Shown here: positions 11,401 through 26,300 of the stretch, one piece after another
How the letters are laid out: each line of letters starts with the position of its first letter
How positions within the stretch are numbered: the first letter of the stretch is position 1
Source: Hoplostethus atlanticus
Lineage: Eukaryota; Chordata; Actinopteri; Trachichthyiformes; Trachichthyidae
Assembly: GCA_034670405.1 (NCBI GenBank)
Contig: JAXDDX010000060.1
Location: 2,052,001-2,116,000 of the forward strand
DNA length: 64,000 bases
Direction of reading: 5' to 3'
Translations under genes and position numbers: made by a program
The notes under the pieces: model-generated
What the model saw: the letters and a program-made list of their open reading frames with translations, nothing else
Told to the model about the DNA's origin: nothing
Databases searched by the model: none

Positions 11401-14323
11401 CAGAAATGGCCGTTGGCCCATCACTTATGATCATAATAGATAACTGATCCCAACTTTAAGTCTTCTCCAGATCAGGTCATCGGCTTTGTCTGCTACTTCT
11501 GCGCCACGCTGAAATGGGACATATGTGACACGTTTATATGCTACACCTGGAGGGCTAGCATGTCACACTACGCCACTTTGATGGACATTTAGGGACAATA
11601 CACAGGGATGACAATGACTTGTGAGATACAGAATGGAAAAGAGAGAATTACTTTGAGGAAAGAACAGATGAAAACAGAAAAGAGGACAGACCAGTTACAG
11701 ACAGATAGTGATTACAGTGTCAGGGGTGAGCTTATTTAATTTTGTGTAGTATATGTTAAGTCTTATAATATGACAAATTAATTTAATGTAAAAGGAAATT
11801 AATTGTTGTTAATGAAAGTGAAACATAAAACTTTTAGGATTCCCAAGTGAAATTTCTTTTTTAAAAAAACCTTAAGATCATTTTCCACTTCCACTTCCAC
11901 CAACATCGTATCTTGTGGGCCAAACAGTCAGGGGAGAGATGCCCATGATATGTGAAGAAGCCGTATATTTTTGGAATATGGACATAAACAGAGATTTGCA
12001 ATGATGCCGCAATTTACAGATATATATGTGAATGAATTCACAGTGACAGTTACAATACAAAACTGGACAAGTACACACACAAATTCACAACTCACACAGG
12101 TCTCCCTTACCTGAGCAATCTCAAGTTTCAGCACTCCCTCTGTGAAGCTGAGATGCTCGTCCGATTTGATCTCACGTCCATCTTTATACCACAGTGCAAC
12201 AGTCTCCTTCTTGATGTTGCCAACCTTAAGAAAAGCAATAGAGCGGAGGGTTACGTTGCTAAATTTACGCTACTGAATAAGAAACAAAGTGTTTTTATCC
12301 CAACATCCCTACAACTACTACTGACTCTCACCTTGCATTTCAGAATGACGCAGCATTCTGGGGTCACCTCGTAACCCAAGTACTCGACAAAGTGAGGACC
12401 TGCGACAAACAGGGCAGTCACGAAGACCTTAGCACCTTAAACAATCAAGATGTATAACACAAACTTAGGTCTAACGCCAGCAGACGCTGCTGAGGCTCCC
12501 CTACCTTGCTTTCTGAACCATTCTTTCCTCTGGAACTCGGATTCCTTCTGCAGCTCCTTGAACACTGGACATACAAACACAGTTGGGGATGTTCAGCTTT
12601 TACGGTGTGGAACTAATTGTGATACCTGTCTGCCATAAATGATTCAGTAAGTTGAATTTGTAAAGGAATGCTATATTGCAATCTGTCTAGAACGCTTTCA
12701 CTGCCTCCTAGTGTTAATCAATACCTCACATATGCTGAGGTCTGCACTATTAAATAGTATGCAGTAGGGTTCCACTGCATTTACTGATATTGATATTTTG
12801 TATTGAAGCTGCAAATAGCTTAGATATTCAAAATCTCATGCCAAAAAATACAACTATTCAGCGTTTCCCCCCAGAATAGCAACTCTTTAAAGCAGGGTGA
12901 CCCACCGCTGCTATTCAGTAGCAGGGAAACTTTGGAATGCATTACTACCTTTAAATGAAGAAATGACCAAAAATATTAACAAACAATTAAATGAATAAAG
13001 AATATGTGCAATATAGGCTGCTTTTATGTTGGAACCTAAATCACATCAGCAGTGGATGACATGACTGGCCAGCAGTATGACTCAGCATCTGCAGTCAAGT
13101 ATGGAATTGTCACGTCCATTTTTACAAACATTATACTTCAAAATGTTCAGGATTGGTGTCATGGTGCGACACAGAGACGCAGAGAACAGACTAAAGCAGT
13201 GAGGGCTGGAGGATGCGGTTGCCATAGAGGAACATACCATTCCCAATCAGTACCAAGCTGGACTGGTTGGTCGCTTTGCCGTCTTGCAACTGGAAGGTGA
13301 AGGTTCCCTCATCCTCCCGGGTCAGAGCCTCCATGATCATCTCAATCACACCTGTGTTCTTGTCAAAGTTCATCTTGTATTTCTGCAAAACAAAGACAAC
13401 ACAATCTTAGATATCTTAGATAAGTACATTATGAGTACACCTGGTTTAGGATTCATGCTCCTTTGGTGCTCACTGACCTCTCCCTGAGACACAAGATTAT
13501 CATTGAACACATAGTCCACTTTGGCGTTGGCTGAGATCTTCTCTGCCTGCAGCCAGAAGCGAACTCTGCCCTTCTCCTGCAGCTCTACAGCCAGCTCTGT
13601 CTTCAGGGGAATAACTAGATTGAAGATAGCGAAGGAGTGAGAGCGTGTTGAAAGAAACAGCCCAGTCCAGGGCATACTCAAAAACAGGAGTGATGGCAGG
13701 CAATGTTGAGACACTCACTGGGGAATTTGTGGTCATGACTGATCTCCAGCAGCCTTTTCAACTCTGTAAAAGACAGGAAGACAAACAAGTAAGCAAATAA
13801 AAATGAACAACAAAAAAATGCTCAATATTTTATGGCTTTAATCTCATGACATTTTATCAGGGAAGGGCCTTTGAAATGGCCTCTACAGACAGTGTAACCT
13901 ACCCTCCTCAGAGAGAGTGTAGCTGGAGGAAGCACCACTAGTGTGGGTGACAGCACATGAGTAAATTCCAATGTCCTCCTCCCCAGGATTGTTGAAAATG
14001 GCTTTGGACCTGTAGGGAAAAGCACGATAACGTCAGAGTGGTAAAGAATGCCAAGCAATGGTGTGCTGATGAAAGAATCTCCATTTAATAACTGATGCAA
14101 TCTCACTTGTTTCCCTTGGTCTGGAGAGTCAGGTGGGTTGAGTCTGTCATTTCCTCGTAGTTCTTGGACCACACAAATTTCGATTCTGCGGTCATTTCAG
14201 AGCACTCAAAGTTCAGGGAAATCACACCGTCATCATCAACCTCCACAGCTATTTCCTTGGCGCCTGAAACCCAAAGAAGGAAGCAGGAAATTAATTCACA
14301 CTGCACGACTGAAATATGCAAGC

Positions 14324-14356
<33 letters not shown>

Positions 14357-17300
14357 AAAATAATACTAATCATCATCATTTTATGAGACTCACACGCTCT
14401 AACCCCGTTCTCCTACCTGGCTTGGTCAGAGCCTGGATCGACTCTGTGGGATCAGAGGCTTTTCCGACACCGGCCTTATTCTGAGCGCGCACACGCAACA
14501 CATACGTCTCTCCTTCCTTCAGATGCTCAATCTGTTAAATCAAAAAGAAAATATCACATTTTAGATTACGCACCAGTTGTCGTCACATGGGAAAATGTGT
14601 TATTTTCTTTTTTGATTGTGTGTAGACTCTGGGAGGGGGTCATATCGACCTTCATGTACATCTTGTCAGTGGCCTTATTGTTGACTCCTCTCCATGCCTC
14701 CTCCGCTGCATCCGCTTCCTTGATGTCAATATAGAAGCCATTGACTTTGTCGCGGCCCTGGTACACAGGGGGTTTCCATAGCAACACCAGGGAGTTACTG
14801 CGCACCTCTGTTATCTGCAGATCATGAGGAGGTCCTGCGGCCCATCAGCATGGGAGAAAGCACAATGGTCAGAAACAGAATGAAAAGCATGATGATAAAT
14901 CAATGAGCTGCAGATCAATGAGCATGATTGCATATTGCCAATATTCCAACAAATGGATTGTAGTTTATGGGTTAAATTGTGAAAACATGCTCTTAATAGG
15001 TTGCAATTCAAGAGCTGTATGGTATTTCCCACCTGGCACAGCGATGGTCCACTCCTCACACAGGAAGGTGTCACTGGCCAGCGAGGGGATGCCGACACCC
15101 GCCATGTTGGCAGCTCGCACCTGAAATTGGTATTTCCTATTCTCCTTCAGGTCAGACACCTGGAGGGACAGAGGTCGTCATGAAGACATTAATGGAGACT
15201 TTTTTCCTTGATGCTGAATGGATAAAATGGGCGATACCATAGATTTGGGTATAAGAGGGTATTTCATAACATGGCTAACTCACTCTGTAAGCCCTCTCAC
15301 TGACAGACTTGATGTTGGCCTCGTGCCACTTCCCTGGTACTCCATCAATGATCTCACGGTAATCCACAAAGTAGCCGGTGATGTCGGCGCCACCAATGAA
15401 GGTAGGCTGTTTCCATGCCAGCACCATGGAGTCGCGCACACACTCCAGAACAGTGATGCCATAGGGCGGTGCAGGGGATGCTGGGGTAGCAGAGAGCTCA
15501 AATTAATACCATACTGGAAGACTATGAAGTAATGGGAAACTGAAGCATTATAATGATGTGATACTTTTCCGTAGATCTCTTTTCACTTGCTCCCCTCCAG
15601 GACTGGCTACAGAACAGCACCCCTGGAGCTGGTAGGGATTCAGTGTCTTAACGCTTCAGCAAGGTGGATGCTTCCTTGCCTTCAACGACCCTTAACCCAG
15701 GTCCTCTGGTTGAAGGGCGGTTTCTCTAACCACTCTGCCTCCCTTATCGAATGAATGTGTTTTTTTTTCTTCCAAGAATCTTAGAATATTCCATTGCATG
15801 TGTTTATTATGTGCTGTAGCTTTGTAGAGGCTGTTGAGCTTCAGTGTTCCATTACTGACAAGCATCGGCCACGTTTCCTTGCATACCTGACCAGTCACAA
15901 AATTCCCCTAACAGCATTGTGAATTATTAATTTTTAAAAGCTAATATTGTGTAGCCAAAATACTCACTGGAACAGAATATTATCAAGCCACATCACAGCT
16001 GTACCTTTAAGCTTTTACATTAGGCTGTTTTATTAAGAGCCATTTGCTTAATCATAAAGTATAAAACAATTAGTCAAATATTACATCGGATTTAAGAAAG
16101 CAGCACACAGTGGTGTATGGGACTGGTGCAAAGAGGTGATTCTGAAGAGTTCTCTCCAAAGGGTGGATAGTGTTACGGACTGATAATAAATTGACCTGTC
16201 ACACATAAATAGTCATGTGGACTAATATTCTCCCCCATTTAGGGGAAAGGGGGTTGGTCAAAGGATCCAAGAGGGAGGTGTCACAAGACGTACACAGTAC
16301 ACTACCAAAAAGGTCTCAGGTCACAAGTGTCCAGCTCTTGTTTTGGTTGGATGACCCACTTTTCAAGGAGAGGCTGTGATTGGCCGGCTCCTGCCATGTC
16401 ATACTTCTATGTGTGTTAATGCGCTCTGAGCACCCAAAGTGATGGTGGGTCCTAAGGAGCCAGCTGCAGTCGAGAGGTGACGAACACAAAGCCTCAGCAG
16501 TGAGGTTGTGGAACAAAACACACCCACAGCCGTGCAGCTGTGTGTGACGGAGCCCTGTGATGGCGGTGGAGAGCAGCACATCTGGAAGGCGTGACTGTGT
16601 TGAGTTAAACCTCAGTTAGCTGGTGTTCTATAGTGACTTACCTTTGAAAAACAGGCCTACCAGTAGAGCACTTCACCTACTGTATATTATAGATTTGATG
16701 ACAATTTCCTGTGAATGTGAAAGTAGAACCTCACTGAACTGATGTGACATTTTCCATCTTACTGAATGGTGAAGTTGGGGTAGTTGATGTGTTTTCACAA
16801 TAGAATATGATTCTTAAGTGGGAAAAAATGATCATTTTATTTGAGTAGTTTTGTTTTGGATTTAAGAAAAGAGTTGGCATCTCTGACCGGTGCTCACCTG
16901 CTGAGTCTCTCCGCAGCCTCTCTGTCTCACGATTAGCAGAAGCATCTACAGAGAACTTACGTACTTGCCGGCTGACAGGCTCATTGGCTACAGCCTGATC
17001 CTTAACCTCAGCGGTGGCTGGGACACAGTCTAAGTGCGCGTCTGTGACTATGTCAGTAAGTGAGTCAGAAACTGAGCCTGACACAGACTCTGAGACACAG
17101 AAGTCTTTTGCCAGGTTAGGGGCCCAAGTCACACTGCCTCTCTTGCCCCCCCTGTTTTTACCCTCCATGGGGACGGGCTCTGAGAGGCCTAAGCTAGTAG
17201 CCTCAGCTCCAGCTCCAGCCGCAGCCCGGGCCCCTGCCCTGGGTTCAGTGTCAGCCTGAGCTTTGAGCTTTTGCATAGTGTCAGGGGGGGACTGGACAGT

Positions 17301-20300
17301 TTCATGCGAGCCCGTCCAGCGTGGCCTGTGCTCAGTTAGTCCGCCCACGTTACCCCCCGGCCCCATCTCCGGCAACACACCATGAGGAATACCGCCCCCT
17401 ACAGGAGTTAGCAGAGAAAAGCAAAAGAGGCTATATTTTAGACAGGCTGAGGAGTCACGCACAAAAACAGCTCAAACGTTCAAAGACTTAGAAAGAAGAC
17501 AGACAGAAGGAGAAAGACAGAGAACATTATTTTACATATGAACATATCAAAATACAGTAAAATGTCTTCATCTGACTGAGTGTGAAAAATGAAGACAAGA
17601 TGACCAACAAGTGACATCCGTGTGAGGAAGCCAGCAAGAACCATTAGAGGTTATGAGAAAGCGCAGGCGTGTGAAGCAGGACAGCCAATGAATGTGGGTG
17701 TGCAAGTTTTGCGCCAACCCTTAATGAAAAAATACATAGTTCTGTAGCAACAATGCCAATGGATTTCATTACCTGTAAGATTTCAACTGAAAGATGAAAT
17801 AATACAAAAAAGATAAAATATTACATAGTGTAGTGTAGTGTAGTGTAACGGTAAGCATGGTAAATGTTCCCAAAAATAAGCATGATGAATGAGCATTCTA
17901 TTCTTGGTTTCCTGTACTGCTGTTTTAAGCGCCTGTACAGAGAAATGCATTGACATTCTTACTAAATGTGTTTCATAAGGGAGAACAGAGCATGCCGCTC
18001 AGCACAAAGCTGGCCAATGAACGAGTGATGTCTCCAGGCCGAAAGCCCTGTTAGTCATAGTGCAGAGAGATGTTAAGAAGCAACTGCAGGAAAATAGAAG
18101 CAAGAGGAGACCATGCATCTCAGACAAACAGTAGCACTGTTCTATTTTCTTTATTAAAGAAAATATTCACATCCAGGAGTTGTATTTTTGGAACAGAGCA
18201 ACACCACTGTCAGGTTAAGAGTTCCCGGATGAGAGGTTGAAACGGGCGAGAACACAATGCAGGTTAAGGGTACTGGTGGGGTGGTGGAGGTATGTGTGGA
18301 GGGGGGGTACCTTCAGCATCAGGTGGGGTTGCCGACACGACTCGTGCCCAGGATAGGTGAGGGAAATGGGTGGGGGGGTGGGGGTGTGAGTGGAAAGCAA
18401 GGTGGGCTGGTTTGTAACAACCACTGAGTTGGATCGCACTGACCCAAATTAGAGGAAGTCTACAAGTCCTGACCCTGACGCTGCCTCAGGTTGTGCAGGG
18501 AGGTGGGGGTAGAGGTGGCTGGACAGGGTGGTGGGTGGGGCACACGACAGTGCAGAATAACGTGACAGGGTGAACATTGTGGAACCATGGTAGAGAACGT
18601 GTGGAAGTGCAGAGAGTTGAAGACATGATTCAAAAGACAACAACGGTATACCACATAACATATGAGAAAATACCCAGGAAGTAGTGTCAATTCTCTTTCT
18701 TAACAATACAGGCTGAATATGAAAGAAAATCGAGTATGGACATCAGCATCCTGTCACTCCTAGCTTCCTGTAGAGGCATGGCTGACCCTTCCATCTTACT
18801 CACCAATAGCAGCCTTCACCTTCACAGGCTCAGACTCCTGGGAACACTGACTGAGCCCAGCAGCATTCACTGCCCTCACCCTGAACACGTAGCTCTCTCC
18901 TGTCATCAGACCGTGGCAAATGAACCTGAAAACAGGGGATGGAGTTTACCGCTTGCAGAGAACACCTTACACTCAATCACATTTGATACTAGCCATCAAT
19001 CAGTATCTAGAATGCTAGTTGTAGTAGTAATAATGCTGATACAGAGAACCAAGATGAATCCCGGAAGGCCTGTGGGACAGTTGGACTGGTCTGTATGATG
19101 AATCTCCCGGGCTGGAGGGTAGCACCTACAAGATAAGCCTACCTGGTGGCATTGACAGGCTTGTTGTTGCATGGCTCCCAGGCATTGCTGCCCACAACCA
19201 TGGCCTCAATGTAGTATCCCACCAACTCCTTGGCATCGCGGGATGCTTCCCAAGAGACAACCACTGACGTGTCTGTGTTTCTAGTTGGAACCACACGGCC
19301 TGGGGCAGATGGGATATCTGTGGACCGGAAAAGACAGTTCAAATAGAAAATGTAAGAAAACTGGGTTTAATGTGTTTTGGGCCAAGAGCATTAAATTATC
19401 TGATTACATAAAATAGTGTGCCTTCTCACCAAGCTTGTCCCCAACAGTGGTGGCCTCGGTGGGGTCTGAAGGTTCGCCAACTCCAGCAGAGTTGCAGCAG
19501 CGGACGCGGAATCTGTAGGATTTCCCCTCAGCGATGTCAAACAGAGCAAAGCGAGGAGACTTGACTGGGATCTCCGTGTTCACCCTCTGCCAACTGTCTG
19601 TACCAGAGATGCACTGAAACACAGAGTGAAGAGTCAGCAAGTCATCCATCACAGATACCTTTGCAGTTGTTTTGGGATACTCTTACAGTGTTAGATATCG
19701 TGATGTTCAATGCATTCCAGTTATTTTGTGATGTGAAGTGTTGTTTTTTGGTGTACCAACTTTCCCTCAACCTGCCTCTACTTCTACTACAGTTAGTAAT
19801 TTCCTATGTTTCCCAGAATGCCTTTCAACAACCCCCCAGAGAAAGTGGTTTTGTAGGTGTAATTTACCTTTTCCACATAGTACATGATGCCCTCAAGGCC
19901 TTTCCCACCAGGTGGCTTCCAGCTCAGCACCACATAGTTCTTGGTTGCCTCCGTCACCTCCAGCTCAAGGGGTCTGCCAGGAACCACACCCTCTGACGGG
20001 GCCAAAAAGAGACGCATCAAGAATTAAGTACTTTAACACAGTGGATTCTCATAGTGATTCACAGGGAGACAGTCACGGGGAACTTGACTAGGGTGTCATT
20101 GCACTGGATTTAGTTGGTGGTTCCAACCTCACCCCTGAACTGATATATATGGTAGTTTTAGAAAGTTCCTACCTGCAGGCTCCTCCTCTGTGACAATGAT
20201 TTGGCCAGTCCAGGGAGCAGAGGTACCTGACAGCAAGGAGATGAACATTGGAAAGGATATAAAAGTTACCTATATGAGTCATTTCCAATATCTACAGATT

Positions 20301-23300
20301 CGAATGCACCTAAAAAGAATAACAGACCAGGTTATAACTAGGGTTTGACCGATATGGGTTTTTTCTGTTCAATATCTTTCCATTTTCATACCAAAAGTTG
20401 TGTTGGGTTTCAACTGGGTTTAAATGTAAAGCTAATAGTATATTCAATGGTAGGAAAACACTGGAATCAATTACTACCTTTAAATGAAGAAATATTTTGC
20501 AAAAAACATGTAACTGTGGTTAGGGAGGAAACTCTATTATATCAGCAGTGGACCAATTGACTGGTCGATATTTAACGTAAGGCCAATATCAGCCTGATAT
20601 ATCAGTCTAATCCAAGTTATAACACAGTATAGATCATTTAAAGATGGACAGGCAAGGGGTAGTGTGGGGTTCACCGGGCATAAACCCCCGGTGCCCGGCC
20701 TACAGTACCTCTCATGCGGCCGCGGTCAGCTGGGTCCATGGCAGGCACTGGATCAGAGGCCCGGGAAGAACGGCTCATGCCAGACTTGTTGACAGCGCGC
20801 ACACGGAAGGTGTAGGAACGGCCCTCCACCAAGCCAGTCACAGGGAAACGGGCAAACTTGACCGGGGTGTCATTGCACTGGATCCAGTGGGTGGTTCCAA
20901 CCTCACACCTGAACACAGATTAAAATGTATCCTACACGTTGAAGCAGACATTTGATAATATAGTCCCAAATAGTTGCTGTTGGGGGAGGGGCTAGAATAA
21001 GTGACATCTTTGGTGCTAAATGGTCATTACTGTGGTGTTTTTCCACTGCATTAATCAAACAGTGTGGCCAGTACTGTGATGTCTCCTTCCGTGGATTTTT
21101 CTGCTGATTAAGTTTGAGTTTCTGTAGGTGGCGCTCTTTTCTTTCTCTGTTCAGCCACGGTGGCTATCGCTGCTCATGCTAACTACCCAGTCCTTCTTCT
21201 ATTTACCGGAAATGCAAGACACATCACTTCCTGTGCAGCAGAGGATTTTTCCCTGGAAAAGGCTATCTGCTACTGGGTGTTTAGAACAGAAAATCTATAT
21301 AAGCTTAAATGAATTAGGGAATAGGTTGAATCATTTGAACCATAATTTTCCCACTTCCTCAACTCACTTGGGGCGTGTTATCAAGGTGACCACTGCAGGG
21401 GGAGGGGTATGACTGAACACTGTATATAGCAGTATTAGAAATGGGAGAAACAGACAGCGACAAAATGACTGACCTGTCCACAAAGTAACCCAGGATGGAG
21501 TTACCACCATCGACTGCTGGCTGCTTCCAATTGACAATGACGTAATCCTTATTGGCATCCAGACAGCGCACATCCAGAGGGGCACCTGGAGCCCCTTGAA
21601 CCTCAGCATCACCATCTAACAGATGCAGTATCAATACCATCAGTATCCATATGCTTAACGCACAGTATACATACCCTGTCCTTGAAGGGTTCATAGTTAT
21701 TTACCTTTCACCTGAAGTTGTGTCTAGATTGAATCTATCAGGTTGTTTTAAAACGAACTATGTCCCCTGCTGAACTGTGTCGCTCAAGGGTTTGAAGCCA
21801 GAAATGTTGCTGGTCTTCAAGTTAAACACAAGCCCAGAGCAATCAGGGACAGCGAGACAGAATTAGCAGTAACACGGCCCGGGTTGAAAGGGGATCAGAG
21901 AGGTGACTCTTAAAGAGACACAACACAGCCTATGGTTAAAGCCAGGGCTGCTAGCAAAGGTAATGGCACACTCAGGGGTTGTATAATAGCATAATAGCAT
22001 AAAATGTATGTAGTTTGAGATAGTATTTACAAACATAAAGGTGATATCAAGTCATCTTATTTCTTAAAATAGTCAATAATCTCTAAATAGTAGTGCTGCG
22101 ATAATCTTTTTTTTTTTCTTTTTAAATCAAGCACGTCAACAAGTGGCAAACAGGAGCTTTCTCTGGTTTTAACAGATGATTGACAAAATGAAACACCCAT
22201 CTAGTCTCTCAACAAGAGTTAAGCAATTATCTAATGAATTGGTCTTGATCCAGTTCACTGAATGCTCACATTACACACTGCTGATTCTTCACAAAAGGGC
22301 ATTTATCATGATAGATTTAATATCCTGAAAACACATTTTTCAAAATAAAATACGTCTTTGACTAGATAATGTGTTATTTTCAGAAATAGAAAGAGAATAG
22401 CATAGAGGAAAGAGGCTGAACATGAACATGACAGAAACATAATGACTAGAGAGCTTTGACAGAGAGAAGAAGAGATTGTAATGCATATAAGGAAACTGAG
22501 CAGACCATTGTTTCTCCTTGAAGCAGATATAAATATATATAGTCATTCCATAGCTGAGCTCTCTGAGAATAGCCAGGCTCAGATAGCCTACCATCCTGGA
22601 GACCCTGAGTGTACCTGGCCTTTCCTTTACTGGGCGACCCTGAGCCATGCCAGGGGAATGGGGTCTATTTAGTAGCATGTTCATGCTCTGCGCACAACAC
22701 ATGGCTCCACTGTAGAACCTGAAGCTGTAAAGGTCAGATCATCTATGCAATAATATCAAGAGACGAACGGATAAGCTTCACTGACCACTTTTTCCATGTT
22801 ATTCAAACTGATGCCAAGCAGTTTCCACTCTGTATTGGAGACATCCTATTTAAAACCACGCACTCACATTCAAACACTGTGACTCTTGAATCTGGCGTTG
22901 TTATCTGGCGTCAGAAAAAGTGACTTTGACCTTGATCAACATCTGATTGCATGCCACACAGATCATGAGCTAGGGGAATGGAAACCATGACCAATACAAA
23001 ACTGAAGCCTGACTAACACACGCAGCATTCACCTTGTCTGAGTTACTTAGTGTTTAGGAAAAGGCGCCCCACCTCTGACAAAGACGTACGCCGAGTAGGT
23101 TTCGTAGCTAGACTTAGTGGTGACGCGCAGGGTGTAGAGCCCCTCATCCTCTTTGTTGAGGTGTGTGAGCGTCAGGGTGGCCCTGTCTCCACTCCAGTGC
23201 ATGTGAGTCCACTTAGAGGGAGTCAGCAGGATATCTGGAAGACAGGCACAAGGTGGGTCAGTGGATACGAGCACAAAAACCTGCAAAAATCATATTGAAG

Positions 23301-26300
23301 ACACTGGGTAGTAAGATAGAAAACTCGAAATGTATAACCAAAAGCATGTATGTATGAATTCACATCAGATGAATCATGGGCTAAATATCCACATCATTAC
23401 AAATGTCAATGTGATAAGATTATATTTCAATGTGTTGTGCCTGTCAGCAGTGAGTGAGACTCAGACATACAGCACAGAAGGACGGATCAGTGGCCTAATG
23501 CATCATACAGATGACACATTTGGATGGGCTTCGAAAAAGCAAGACATCTAGCACTATGTCACACCGACCCTCCTATTCCAGTCAGCAGACAAACAGCTCT
23601 CTACCTACCATCTCTGTACCACTGGATCTCTGGCTGGTAGCGGTGCAGGGCGGGGTAGACGATGACTGTACACCCCAGACTCATGGTCTCACCCTCCCTT
23701 CCGAACGAGACGCCGAACTTATCAACGATGTGAGTCTTGAAGGTGATGCCGTACTCAGACACCAGGCCCTCTGCAAGACGGAGCATGGGAAAGGAAGCGA
23801 GTCAGAGCTCGGATTGGCATCGCGTTGAATGTCATGCAACAGTTTGCACGAACGTCGCAAATTCAGACAAGTGGGATGGCGACCTGTTGCTTCCCACGCA
23901 GAGAAAACCCAGACAGAAACCCATGTATAATATTCTAGATCAAAACCTTTCAGCCAGACAGGAGTGGGTATAGAAGAACATTTATAAAGACGTGTAAAGG
24001 CAAGGGACAACAACACACATACACCATACAGACCAAAAGAGTGACTGTTAACTACAGTGTTCAAACAACTGAAGGAAACTGGGCAGCTTGCTGTCATGCA
24101 GTGAAGCACAAGTGATGTGTAAAATCTAGCTGGAGTTAAAAACACTTGATACCGCATCATTTTTATTGTGTGATTAGTTGTATATTAATGTGAATGTGTG
24201 GTTAGGATCCTTATGGTGTTTATCATGTAGGCATACTACAATAACACTAAGCATCAACAGCAGTGTAGCTGAGATCGAGCAAAGCATGGTTTCTACTTTC
24301 TAACTAACAGTTCACCCAGATTTGTCACAAAATCTTGCCTCTTTTAGAAAATAGGACTAGTTTTTCTCACAGCACTCAGAATTTGCCAGGCACGGCAAAA
24401 GAAATCTTGCATGGTCCTTCTACCTATATGAGCACATGCTTAGACAACATTGCATTCCTGCAACACTGTTTAAGCATACAGACTACTGAGTTTCAAACAA
24501 AATATCGGTGCTGAAACATCTGTAGATATTTCCTGAGTAATTACTTACAGTATGGAGAATACTGTTAACTTTACACTTCCACACAGACACACAAAAGTGA
24601 CCATGCATAGACAGATAGTCAGTGGATACACCAAGTTCACCAAAACCTTTCCAAACCAGATTTGTGTGGCCCTGTTACCTTTAGAACTTGACCCTGTATT
24701 GCCGCAGCAGCATCAAGGGAACAAAAGAGTTGTTAGTGCAGTAGCACCCATCGCCCCTCTCCCCACCCCATCCACGGCCCAGCATAGGTAATGTTAATAA
24801 TATATGAGTAATTCTGACAACGATAAATACATAAATAAATAAACAATAATAAACCTAAATACACAATACAAATAAAAATAAAAAAATAGATTCACACTTA
24901 CGTCTGGGTACAGGGATGGACTCATCTATTTCACCTTTGAATCCTAAAAAGAATAGGGACAGTTGTTATTAATACATTTATTATTATTAGTGTTAGACAT
25001 ATAATTTGTGAAAATGATGTACTGCATGTGCAGCGTTGGAATACATTTGTGAATTGTCTTTTTATATAAGGGACCAACTGTGGATGTAAAGTTATAGTTG
25101 GCACATTTCACACAAACTGCATTGACATAAGGGCCTCTGACTAACGTGGTGCTTAAGTAAGTGAGTGGTGTTTGTCTGGTTATGACTACTGTTATGACCT
25201 CTCATGGTCGAAAAGGATTAACAGGTCAACCTTTAAAGCTATGTTAGGCAACTTTGCACATTGGTGGCTCCAAATAGCACTGAGGTAACCGCTTGAAAAA
25301 TGTAAACTTCAATACCAGGCCGGTCTGTGATGCTTTAAAGAAAGCAAAGGGAGAAAAAAGAGGCAAAAGATCTAACGTTGGTGAGTCTAGCTTTCTCCGG
25401 ACGGAGCGCTCGCTCTGTTTAGGAGACAGTTTGGATTTCGTTCTTAAGTTTTGATTTGTCATTTCCTGTGGATGGACCATACCCAACACTTGAGTTTCAT
25501 GTGGGCAAATAGGGCAAATCTACAGTGTCTCAATTAAGGAGGATAAGATTCTCGTATCGACTAGCCACACAGCCAAGGAAGATTATCTATAGGCTTATTT
25601 TACAGTGCATGTAGCTTGATGTTTGAAGTGCACACATATTAGATCACATATTGTACAAGGAGACATGCCTTTTATAGTTTATGATTATTGAAGAGCCAGT
25701 GTTTCGACATTTCGTCATCCTCGCATTTGTGCACTTGAAAAGTTGGGTGCAATTGTCATGTGCTGGTTATGCAACTGACACGGACCAGATTTGATCAGGA
25801 TTACTGCCTCCCTGCGTGTGCTTCCCCCTCGGTATATGAGCAACACGGTGTAGTGAAAGTTAATGGCGTCGAGACTTGGTGAAACCTACTCTTGACGACG
25901 ACGGAGGCGTACGCAGACAGCTCTCCCTTGGAGTTCATGGCGGAGACGCGATACTGTGCTGTGTCATCAAAATCACATCTGAAAGAGGAGAGCATCAGCT
26001 GATCAATGTCCAGGAGATGCACATTCTATCTCTTCTGGATTCACGTGTACAGTACCCTACCCCCACCTCAACCTCAGCCCTCTCAACCATGTAAATAATA
26101 CCAACTATGTGAGCCCCCAACTGGAAAGCGCTCCATAACCCCCAGGCCAGGAATACTCTGGGAATAAATAGACTCCACTGATGATGTCATTTGTGTCAGG
26201 TGCTGTGGGTCTCTCTACATGAAAGTTACTGGTGTTTCCAATGCATAATGGAACCAGCAATCAGGCTTCAGCTAGCATGTTCTACCTTTGTGGTCATGCT

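Noticed and set aside
16316..16581. Two overlapping minus-strand frames between the EH exon and Fn3-4
   Set aside because: There is an acceptor-like gccttccag, but no donor in a fitting phase and no similarity to myomesin.
17014..17259. Plus-strand frame opposite the EH cassette
   Set aside because: Shadow of the minus-strand exon, whose splice sites and phases fit myom1.
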